The translations under genes were made by a program, and so were the position numbers. This document shows, piece after piece, positions 1-5,053 of a DNA stretch of 5,053 nucleotides. The notes beneath the pieces were generated by a model that was not told where the DNA came from, searched no databases, and was given only the letters and a program-made list of their open reading frames with translations. The stretch is from Pseudomonadota bacterium. Its GTDB lineage: Bacteria > Pseudomonadota > Gammaproteobacteria > Burkholderiales > Casimicrobiaceae. The first letter of the stretch is position 1, and every line of letters begins with the position of its first letter. Location: assembly GCA_022709775.1 (NCBI GenBank), contig JAKLIE010000181.1, positions 1 to 5,053 on the forward strand, in the 5' to 3' direction.

Positions 1-1494
1 GTAGCCGAAGGGCGCATGGAGGATGCGCCGGAGCGCGAACACGCCGCCGAGCACCAGCGCGAGCGTGAGCGCGTAGTAGGCGCGCTTGTCGGCGAACCAC
101 GCGGACGGCCATACGCCGGTGAGCCCGTTGCTGCCGCCGGTGAAGGCGTCCCACTGGTAGACGATCGCCCAGGCGATCTGCGCGAACGCGAGCGTGAGCA
201 TCGCAAGATAGACGCCCGACAACCGGACGCTGAACCATCCGACGACGAGCGCCCCCGCTGCGGCGACGAGCGGCGCGGCGACGAGAGCGACCTCCATCGG
301 CGCGCCCGTCGCCCTGAGCAGGATCGCCGCGGCGTAGGCGCCCAGGCCGAAGTACGCGGCGTGGCCGAACGAGTGCATGCCGGCCGGGCCCATGATGAAA
401 TGCAGGCTCGTCGCGAACAGCACCGCGATCAGGATGTCGACGGCGAGCACGACGACGTAGGGCGACTGCGACGAGAGCGCCGGCAGCGCGACGAGCGCGA
501 GGACGAGCGCCGCGGCGGCCGCCTTGGCGAGGCTGTCGGGTGCGCGCAACGGCGCCTCGATCGCGCCCCCGTGGCGCGGCGGCGCCTGCGGCCGTCCGAG
601 CAGACCCCAGGGGCGCACGACCAGCACGGCGGCCATCACGAGGAACTCGACGACGAGCGTGAGCTTCGAGAACGAGATCGCGACGCCCGCGATCTCGACC
701 ACGCCGAGCCAGATGCAGATCGCCTTCAGCTCGGCGATCAGCAGCGCCGCCACGTACGCGCCCGGGATCGATCCCATGCCGCCGACCACGACGACGACGA
801 ACGCCGCGCCGATCGTGTGGAGGTCGAGCTCGAGGTTCGCCGGCTCGCGCGGGAGCTGCAGCGCGCCGCCGAGGCCCGCGAGCATCGCGCCCAGGGCGAA
901 CACCGCGGTGAACAGCCACGCCTGGTTGACGCCCAGCGCACCGACCATCTCCCGGTCCTGCGTCGCGGCGCGCACGAGCGTCCCGAAGCGGGTGCGCGTG
1001 AGCAGGAGCCACAGCAGGCCGAGCACGAGCGGACCGACGACGATCAGGAACAGGTCGTACGCGGGGAACTGGCGGCCGAGGATCGCCACCGACCCCCGGA
1101 GCCCGGGGGCCCGCGGCCCGAGCAGCTCCTCCGGCCCCCACAGCCACAGCGCCGCGTCCTTGATCACCAGCACGAGCGCGAACGTCGCGAGCAGCTGGAA
1201 GAGCTCCGGTGCGTGGTAGATGCGGCGCAGGAGCAGGATCTCGACCAGCGCGCCGACGACGCCGACCGCGACCGCCGCGACGAGCAGGGCCGGCCAGTAG
1301 CCCGGGCCTTCCCCGATCCACGCCACCGCCGAGTACGCGACGTAGATCCCCACCATGTAGAACGAACCGTGCGCGAAGTTGACGATCCGCGTGACGCCGA
1401 AGATCAGCGACAGGCCCGCGGCGACGAGGAACAGCGACGACGCGCCGGCCAGCCCGTTGAGGAGCTGCGTGACGAAGCTGGCCAGGGCGTCCAT
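1..1494 (-). CDS. Fused LivH-LivM type ABC transporter permease (3'-partial, runs off the left edge)
   Basis: Inner-membrane permease of a Liv/HAAT-family ABC importer, carrying both permease halves in one chain. I checked codon by codon that the frame has no stop from the ATG at 1494 to position 1 (498 codons). Residues 1 to about 300 are LivH-like: the N-terminal G-L-S-L-I-F-G-V-T-R-I-V-N-F-A-H-G stretch (27-43), an ATPase-contact loop with T-R-F-G-T-L-V-R-A (168-176) followed by A-L-G-V, a V-V-V-G-G-M-G-S-I-P-G-A segment near 235-246, and R-P-W-G-L-L-G (about 294-300). A polar Pro/Arg/Gly linker of about 20 residues follows. From about 319 the chain is LivM-like: M-G-P-A-G-M-H-S-F-G-H-A-A-Y-F-G-L-G-A-Y (368-387) and T-G-G-S-N-G-L-T-G (452-460). 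The rest of LivM, including its own coupling loop, lies off the window. ATG is the only start between 1494 and the upstream in-frame stop at 1546-1548; no good Shine-Dalgarno precedes it. It lies 28 bp after the binding-protein gene, so co-transcription is likely. Substrate unknown. Confidence 0.93.
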   Translation of the reverse strand, partial: MDALASFVTQLLNGLAGASSLFLVAAGLSLIFGVTRIVNFAHGSFYMVGIYVAYSAVAWIGEGPGYWPALLVAAVAVGVVGALVEILLLRRIYHAPELFQLLATFALVLVIKDAALWLWGPEELLGPRAPGLRGSVAILGRQFPAYDLFLIVVGPLVLGLLWLLLTRTRFGTLVRAATQDREMVGALGVNQAWLFTAVFALGAMLAGLGGALQLPREPANLELDLHTIGAAFVVVVVGGMGSIPGAYVAALLIAELKAICIWLGVVEIAGVAISFSKLTLVVEFLVMAAVLVVRPWGLLGRPQAPPRHGGAIEAPLRAPDSLAKAAAAALVLALVALPALSSQSPYVVVLAVDILIAVLFATSLHFIMGPAGMHSFGHAAYFGLGAYAAAILLRATGAPMEVALVAAPLVAAAGALVVGWFSVRLSGVYLAMLTLAFAQIAWAIVYQWDAFTGGSNGLTGVWPSAWFADKRAYYALTLALVLGGVFALRRILHAPFGY

Positions 1495-1522
1495 CGTGGC
1501 GCGACGGTCGGTTCGAGGGAGC

Positions 1523-2734
1523 TCAGTCGGCCGGCCGCAGCTTCTTCACTTCGGCGCCCGGCGGCAGCACCTTGGCGCCGTCGATGTAGCGGAAGTCGAC
1601 CATCACGCCCTTGCCGCCTTCGTTCTTCGTCCGGCCCACGTAGCCGCCCATCGTCGACTGGTGGTCCTCGGGTCGGTAGGTGATCGTCCCGAGCGGCGTG
1701 CCGACCTGGAGGCCGGAGAACGCGGCGATCATCTTCTCGGTCTCGGTCGACTTCGCCTTCTTCATGCCGGCGGCGAGCGACTTGATCGCGCTGTAGCCGA
1801 CGATCGACCCCAGCCGCGGGTAGTCGTTGAACGCCTTCTGGTAGGCCGCGAGGAAAGCCTTGTGCTCGGGCGTCTGGATCCCGTACCACGGGTAGCCGGT
1901 CACGATCCATCCGCTGGGCGCCTCGTCCTTGAGCGGATCAAGGTACTCGGGCTCGCCGGTCAGGAGGCTCACCACCTCGCGTCCCTTGAACAGGCCGCGC
2001 GTGTTGCCCTCGCGCACGAACTTCGAGAGATCCGCCCCGAACAGCACGTTGAAGACCGCGTCCGGCTTCGCGTCGGCGAGCGCCTGGACGACGCTGCCCG
2101 CGTCGACCTTGCCGAGCGGCGGCGCCTGCTCCGCGACGAACTCGACGTCGGGCTGCGCGGCCTTGAGCAGCTGCTTGAACGTGGCCGCGGCCGACTGGCC
2201 GTACTCGTAGTTCGGGTAGACGATCGCCCAGCGCTTCTTCTTGAGCGCCACCGCATCGGGCATCAGCATCGCGACCTGCATGTAGGTCGACGGACGCAGG
2301 CGGAACGTGTACCGGTTGCCGTTCTGCCAGACGATCTTGTCGGTGAGCGGTTCGCCCGCGAGGAAGAACACCTTCTTCTGTTTCGCGAAGTCGGTCAGCG
2401 CGAGCCCGATGTGCGACAGGAACGAGCCCGTGAGCACGTCGACCTTCTCGCGCGACACGAGCTCCTCGGCAAGGCGCACCGCGTCGCCCGGGTTCGCGTT
2501 GTCGTCGCGCGTGATGAGTTCGAGCTGCTTGCCGTTGACGCCGCCGCTCGCGTTGATCTCGTCGACGGCGAGCTGCATCCCCTTCTTGTACGGCTCGAGG
2601 AAGGCGGGCTGCGCCTTGTAGCTGTTGATCTCGCCGATCCTGATCGTCCCCTGGGAGGCGGCGGGCGCCGCCATCGCGACGAGGGCCGCGGCGGCGGCGG
2701 CGGTGCAAAGCTTGCGGAACGGCAATCGCGACAT
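1523..2734 (-). CDS. Periplasmic substrate-binding protein of a Liv/HAAT-type ABC importer
   Basis: Secreted 403-residue solute receptor that delivers its ligand to the permease encoded just downstream. The N terminus is a classic signal peptide: basic R3, R7, K8, then an Ala/Leu/Val/Met core (11-23), with probable signal peptidase I cleavage near A-A-S (25-27). Cys10 is not in a lipobox. The mature chain has the type 1 periplasmic-binding fold pattern (Peripla_BP_6 style): first beta strand I-R-I-G-E-I-N (31-37), Y-K-K-G-M-Q-L-A-V-D-E-I-N (49-61) followed by G-G-V-N-G (64-68), then D-D-N-A-N-P-G-D-A (77-85), and a G-S-F-L-S-H-I-G-L-A segment before a second strand V-F-F-L-A-G-E. Length is normal for the family. 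I chose ATG 2734 over an in-frame start at 2839 because it has a good ribosome site 8 nt upstream and places the signal peptide at the N terminus. It heads the transporter operon. The ligand cannot be assigned: relatives bind branched-chain amino acids, amides, urea or aromatic and other carboxylates. Confidence 0.95.
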   Translation of the reverse strand: MSRLPFRKLCTAAAAAALVAMAAPAASQGTIRIGEINSYKAQPAFLEPYKKGMQLAVDEINASGGVNGKQLELITRDDNANPGDAVRLAEELVSREKVDVLTGSFLSHIGLALTDFAKQKKVFFLAGEPLTDKIVWQNGNRYTFRLRPSTYMQVAMLMPDAVALKKKRWAIVYPNYEYGQSAAATFKQLLKAAQPDVEFVAEQAPPLGKVDAGSVVQALADAKPDAVFNVLFGADLSKFVREGNTRGLFKGREVVSLLTGEPEYLDPLKDEAPSGWIVTGYPWYGIQTPEHKAFLAAYQKAFNDYPRLGSIVGYSAIKSLAAGMKKAKSTETEKMIAAFSGLQVGTPLGTITYRPEDHQSTMGGYVGRTKNEGGKGVMVDFRYIDGAKVLPPGAEVKKLRPAD

Positions 2735-2742
2735 CGTCCTGA

Positions 2743-2748
2743 CTCCCC
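2743..2748 (-). promoter_or_regulatory. Ribosome binding site of the substrate-binding protein
   Basis: GGGGAG on the minus strand, with 8 nt between it and the ATG at 2734. It is a good Shine-Dalgarno match and decides this start over the longer in-frame start at 2839. Confidence 0.65.
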
Positions 2749-2774
2749 GGTTGAGTAAGACCGACCGACACGGA

Positions 2775-2792
2775 CCGGGCCCGAAGGCCCGG
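2775..2792 (-). promoter_or_regulatory. cUUCGg tetraloop hairpin in the leader of the binding-protein mRNA
   Basis: Read on the minus strand, a perfect 7-bp stem CCGGGCC / GGCCCGG encloses the loop TTCG, closed by a C-G pair. C(UUCG)G is a known exceptionally stable RNA tetraloop. The hairpin ends 40 nt before the ATG at 2734, so it would sit in the 5' untranslated region if transcription starts further upstream. No run of T follows it, so a standard intrinsic terminator is unlikely. A role in mRNA stability or in setting translation is inference. Confidence 0.5.
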
Positions 2793-2873
2793 AAAGCGGT
2801 ATCCTGCCACGGCGCGGGCGCCTGCGCATCCCCCGGCACTTCGGGGCGGGCGCCTTGCCGCGCGGCCCGAGCG

Positions 2874-2915
2874 AGTGTAGCATGCGCTTAATGAAACATG
2901 TTGCTTCCGCTACAT
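2874..2915. promoter_or_regulatory. AT-richer island between divergent genes, probable promoter/operator zone
   Basis: This roughly 40-bp stretch is the only clearly AT-richer part of the divergent gap between the transporter operon and fpr. It contains the palindromes GCATGC (2880-2885) and AACATGTT (2895-2902), and is framed by the 6-bp inverted repeat TGTAGC (2876-2881) / GCTACA (2909-2914). On the minus strand TACACT (2874-2879) is a possible -10 box for the transporter operon, but I find no convincing -35 for it, and no clear -10 on the plus strand. Shared control of the two divergent genes is inference from position. Confidence 0.35.
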
Positions 2916-2932
2916 CGCCGCGCCGGCCGGGC

Positions 2933-2959
2933 GGCCCGTCGCGGTCGCCGCGACGGGCC
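2933..2959 (+). repeat. Perfect 12-bp inverted repeat (stem-loop) upstream of fpr
   Basis: Arms GGCCCGTCGCGG (2933-2944) and CCGCGACGGGCC (2948-2959) pair perfectly around the 3-nt loop TCG. All 12 pairs were checked base by base. It lies 20 bp before the fpr ATG and has no T-tract after it. It could be a leader hairpin in the fpr mRNA or a protein-binding site; an intrinsic terminator is less likely because nothing is known to be transcribed into it from the left. Confidence 0.6.
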
Positions 2960-2963
2960 CGCC

Positions 2964-2975
2964 GGGGCGCGCCCC
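2964..2975. repeat. 12-nt GC-only palindrome next to the fpr start codon
   Basis: GGGGCGCGCCCC is a perfect palindrome ending 4 nt before the fpr ATG at 2980. Its GGGG is the nearest thing to a purine-rich ribosome site for fpr, so if the palindrome or the stem-loop just upstream folds, translation initiation could be affected. As RNA it has no room for a loop unless the centre is opened, so it may simply reflect base composition. Confidence 0.4.
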
Positions 2976-2979
2976 CCGC

Positions 2980-3753
2980 ATGAGCGCCTTCAACGAGGAG
3001 CGCGTCCTCTCGGTCCACCACTGGACCGAACGGCTGTTCAGCTTCACGACCACCCGGGACGCCGCGATGCGGTTCTCGAACGGCCACTTCACGATGATCG
3101 GCCTGCGCGTCGACGGCCGCCCGCTGCTGCGCGCCTACAGCATCGCCAGCGCGAACTACGAGGACCACCTCGAGTTCCTGAGCATCAAGGTGGACGGCGG
3201 CCCGCTCACCTCGCGGCTGCAGCACGTCCGGCCCGGCGACACGGTGATCGTCGGGCGCAAGCCCACCGGGACACTGGTGATCGACTACCTGCTGCCCGGC
3301 AGGCGCCTCTACCTGCTCGCGACCGGCACCGGCCTCGCGCCCTTCATGAGCATCGTTCGCGACCCGGCGACCTACGAGAAGTTCGGTCAGATCGTCCTCG
3401 TGCACGGAGTTCGGATCGCGGACGAGCTCGCCTACCACGACCTGCTCGTCGAGCGCCTGCCCGCGCACGAATTCCTGGGCGACATGGTCGCGAGCCAGCT
3501 CCACTACTATCCGACGGTGACGCGCGAGGACTTCCGGCATCGCGGACGCATCCCCGACCTGATCGACAGCGGCAGGCTTTTCGCCGACCTGGCGGTCGAG
3601 CCGCTCGATCCCGACTCCGACCGCGTGATGATCTGCGGCAGCCCCGAGATGCTGCGCGACCTCAAGGTCCGGCTCGAGGAGCGCGGCTTCCGGGAGGGCA
3701 ACACGTCGACCCCGGGCGACTTCGTGATCGAGCGCGCGTTCGCCGGGCCCTGA
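2980..3753 (+). CDS. fpr: Ferredoxin/flavodoxin-NADP+ reductase (bacterial Fpr)
   Basis: Cytoplasmic FAD enzyme that passes electrons between NADP(H) and ferredoxin or flavodoxin, used in redox balance, oxidative-stress defence and feeding of ferredoxin-dependent enzymes. The 257-residue length fits bacterial Fpr (about 258). The N-terminal FAD barrel carries R-A-Y-S-I-A-S (51-57; the RxYS flavin motif) and G-P-L-T-S-R-L (74-80). The NADP domain has A-T-G-T-G-L-A-P-F-M-S-I (114-125), V-H-G-V-R (141-145), the family-typical H-Y-Y-P-T-V-T-R-E (175-183) and M-I-C-G-S-P-E-M-L (217-225). The C terminus F-V-I-E-R-A-F-A-G-P keeps the A-F extension of the Azotobacter/Rhodobacter-type subclass, in which this aromatic residue (here F254) covers the flavin. 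The ATG is preceded by only a weak purine run inside a palindrome. The gene diverges from the transporter operon and converges with the CoA-transferase gene 14 bp away. No functional tie to either neighbour is evident. Confidence 0.95.
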   Translation: MSAFNEERVLSVHHWTERLFSFTTTRDAAMRFSNGHFTMIGLRVDGRPLLRAYSIASANYEDHLEFLSIKVDGGPLTSRLQHVRPGDTVIVGRKPTGTLVIDYLLPGRRLYLLATGTGLAPFMSIVRDPATYEKFGQIVLVHGVRIADELAYHDLLVERLPAHEFLGDMVASQLHYYPTVTREDFRHRGRIPDLIDSGRLFADLAVEPLDPDSDRVMICGSPEMLRDLKVRLEERGFREGNTSTPGDFVIERAFAGP

Positions 3754-3767
3754 CCCGCGCACCACGA

Positions 3768-5053
3768 TCAGACGATGCCGCGCGTGCGGAGCCCCTCCAG
3801 TTCGTCGCCCGTCGTCCCCAGCCATTCGCCGAGCACTGCGCCGGTGTGCTCGCCCAGGGTCGGCGGCGCGCTGCGGTAGTCGACCGGCGACCCCGACAGC
3901 CGCAGCGGATTGCCGACCAGCGGGACCTCGCCGGCGAGCGGGTGGGCCATCGCGATCCTCAACCCCCGCGCTGCCACCTGCGGATCGGCGAACACCTCGT
4001 CCAGCCGGTTGATCGGGCCGCATGGCACGCCCGCCGCTTCGAGCGCGTCGACCCACGCGCGCGTCGTGCGCGTCACCGTCGCCTGCCGAAGCATCGGGAT
4101 CAGCGTCGTCCGGTGGGCGACGCGCTGCGGGTTGGTCGCGAAGCGCGCGTCGGCCGCCCATTCCCGATGGCCGGCGACCTCGCAGAACCTCGCGAACTGC
4201 CCGTCGTTGCCGATCGCGAGGATCATGTCGCCGTCCGCCGTCGGGAAGTCCTGGTAGGGGACGATGTTCGGGTGCGCGTTGCCCATGCGCTTCGGGACGA
4301 CGCCGCCGGCAAGGTAGTTCGACGCCTGGTTCGCCAGGCAGGCGACCTGCACGTCGAGCAGCGCGAGGTCGATGTGCTGGCCCAGGCCCGAGCGCTCGCG
4401 TTCGGCCAGGGCGGCCTGCACGGCGATCGTCGCGTAGAGGCCGGTCAGGATGTCGGTCAGCGCGACGCCGACCTTCTGCGGCCCGGCGCCCTCCTCGCCG
4501 TCCGCGCGCCCGGTGATGCTCATCAGCCCGCCCATCCCCTGGATCAGGAAGTCGTAGCCGGCGCGGGGTGCGTAGGGGCCCGTCTGGCCGAAGCCGGTGA
4601 TCGAGCAGTACACGAGGCGCGGGTGGTCGGGCGCGAGGCTCGCGTAGTCGAGCCGGTACTGCGCGAGCCCGCCCAGCTTGAAGTTCTCGAGCAGCACGTC
4701 CGCCTCGAGCGCGAGCCGGCGGACGATCGTCTGCCCCTCGGGCTTCGCCAGATCGACCGTCACCGACCGCTTGTTGCGGTTGGCGCACAGGTAGTACGCG
4801 GATTCTCCGGTGTCGCGACCCGCGGCGTCCTTGAGCCACGGGGGGCCCCACGCCCGCGTGTCGTCGCCGGCGCCGGGACGCTCGACCTTGACGACGTCCG
4901 CGCCGAGGTCCGCGAGCATCTGCCCCGCCCAGGGGCCCGCCAGCACGCGCGAGAGATCGAGCACCCGCACGCCGGACAGCGGCGGCGGGCGGGTTGTCGC
5001 CCCCGAAGCGGCCTTCGGCCGCTGCCCCCGGGGGGGCGCCGCACCCTTGGGAC
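3768..5053 (-). CDS. Family III CoA-transferase (CaiB/BaiF/Frc type), start codon probably outside the window
   Basis: Cytoplasmic enzyme that moves CoA from an acyl-CoA donor to a carboxylic acid through an enzyme-bound aspartyl anhydride. Counting from a GTG at 4970 it has 400 residues, the family length. Visible motifs: V-L-D-L-S-R-V-L-A-G-P (3-13), L-G-A-D-V-V-K-V-E (22-30), N-R-N-K-R-S-V-T-V-D-L (64-74), V-L-L-E-N-F (92-97), S-I-T-G-F-G-Q-T-G-P-Y (123-133), G-Y-D-F-L-I-Q-G-M-G-G (138-148) and T-D-I-L-T-G-L-Y-A (172-180), where D173 is the probable catalytic aspartate. The frame upstream of 4970 still encodes P-P-P-L-S-G-V-R-V; this L-x-G lead-in is typical of the family, so the GTG is probably internal. 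The frame has no stop and no ATG/GTG/TTG from 4971 to 5053, hence the partial call; a start at 4970 remains possible. Substrates are not assignable. Succinyl-CoA:dicarboxylate, formyl-CoA and carnitine-type transferases share this pattern. Confidence 0.92.
   Translation of the reverse strand, partial: PKGAAPPRGQRPKAASGATTRPPPLSGVRVLDLSRVLAGPWAGQMLADLGADVVKVERPGAGDDTRAWGPPWLKDAAGRDTGESAYYLCANRNKRSVTVDLAKPEGQTIVRRLALEADVLLENFKLGGLAQYRLDYASLAPDHPRLVYCSITGFGQTGPYAPRAGYDFLIQGMGGLMSITGRADGEEGAGPQKVGVALTDILTGLYATIAVQAALAERERSGLGQHIDLALLDVQVACLANQASNYLAGGVVPKRMGNAHPNIVPYQDFPTADGDMILAIGNDGQFARFCEVAGHREWAADARFATNPQRVAHRTTLIPMLRQATVTRTTRAWVDALEAAGVPCGPINRLDEVFADPQVAARGLRIAMAHPLAGEVPLVGNPLRLSGSPVDYRSAPPTLGEHTGAVLGEWLGTTGDELEGLRTRGIV
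5000..5040. repeat. GC-rich palindromic element at the 5' end of the CoA-transferase gene
   Basis: A perfect 7-bp stem AGCGGCC (5007-5013) / GGCCGCT (5017-5023) around the loop TTC is flanked on both sides by C runs (5000-5004 and 5025-5029), and is followed by a C5-G7 palindromic block (5025-5036) and GGCGCC (5035-5040). This arrangement resembles the dispersed GC-rich palindromic repeats I associate with intergenic regions of Burkholderiales genomes; that link is from memory and was not checked. It lies within the open frame upstream of the CoA-transferase core. Confidence 0.45.

Noticed and set aside
1495..1522. Possible separate signal between the binding-protein and permease genes
   Set aside because: The 28-bp gap shows no hairpin, promoter or clear ribosome site; it reads as an ordinary operon spacer.
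16..1683. 555-codon open frame on the plus strand, very rich in Arg, Glu and Asp
   Set aside because: It is exactly codon-aligned antisense to the fused permease; GTC, CTC and GCG codons of a membrane protein read backwards as GAC, GAG and CGC. The product has no recognisable domain and runs on past the permease start into the binding-protein gene.
1379..2758. 459-codon plus-strand open frame opposite the binding-protein gene
   Set aside because: It is antisense to a gene with a clear signal peptide and family motifs, and its Leu/Arg/Val-rich product looks like a shadow.
2735..2839. A 35-residue N-terminal extension of the binding protein
   Set aside because: It would bury the signal peptide inside the chain, contains the UUCG hairpin, and lacks a good ribosome site; ATG 2734 has one.
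3754..3767. Possible bidirectional terminator between the convergent fpr and CoA-transferase genes
   Set aside because: The gap is only 14 bp and I see no stem with a T-tract on either strand.
2395..4851. 818-codon minus-strand open frame
   Set aside because: It crosses three genes in the wrong frame, including antisense to fpr, and its translation is Arg/Ala/Gly-rich with no family motif. High GC makes stop codons rare.

Overview
The window is very GC-rich double-stranded bacterial DNA, dense in genes. Codon use, the fused-permease liv operon, the bacterial-type ferredoxin-NADP+ reductase and a family III CoA-transferase together suggest a high-GC Proteobacterium. A betaproteobacterium of the Burkholderiales type is my best guess, made from protein style and not from a marker gene. 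I see no mobile element, CRISPR array, tRNA or rRNA.

Layout. From 1 to 2734 the minus strand carries part of a branched-chain-amino-acid-type (Liv/HAAT) ABC importer operon. A periplasmic substrate-binding protein (2734 down to 1523) is followed, 28 bp downstream, by one long open frame (1494 down to the left edge) that contains a LivH-like permease and then a LivM-like permease in a single polypeptide. The ATPase genes (LivG/LivF type) would be expected beyond the left edge. A roughly 245-bp divergent intergenic region (2735-2979) holds a short AT-richer island (a probable promoter zone) and three strong palindromes: a cUUCGg hairpin in the leader of the binding-protein mRNA, and a perfect 12-bp stem-loop plus a 12-nt palindrome just before the reductase start. 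From 2980 to 3753 on the plus strand is a complete ferredoxin/flavodoxin-NADP+ reductase (Fpr). It converges, with a 14-bp gap, on a minus-strand CaiB/BaiF-type CoA-transferase (3768 to the right edge), whose true start codon seems to lie outside the window. Its 5' part overlaps a GC-rich palindromic element that looks like a dispersed repeat.

How the parts fit. The binding protein captures a small solute in the periplasm and the fused permease moves it across the inner membrane. The substrate cannot be read from sequence: this family also carries amides, urea, aromatic acids and other carboxylates. The nearby CoA-transferase could activate a carboxylic acid to its CoA thioester, so an acid-uptake-and-activation locus is possible, but the CoA-transferase is separated from the importer by fpr and its own transcript is independent. 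I found no clearly new biological system. The most notable features are the LivH-LivM fusion and the palindromes of the divergent intergenic region.
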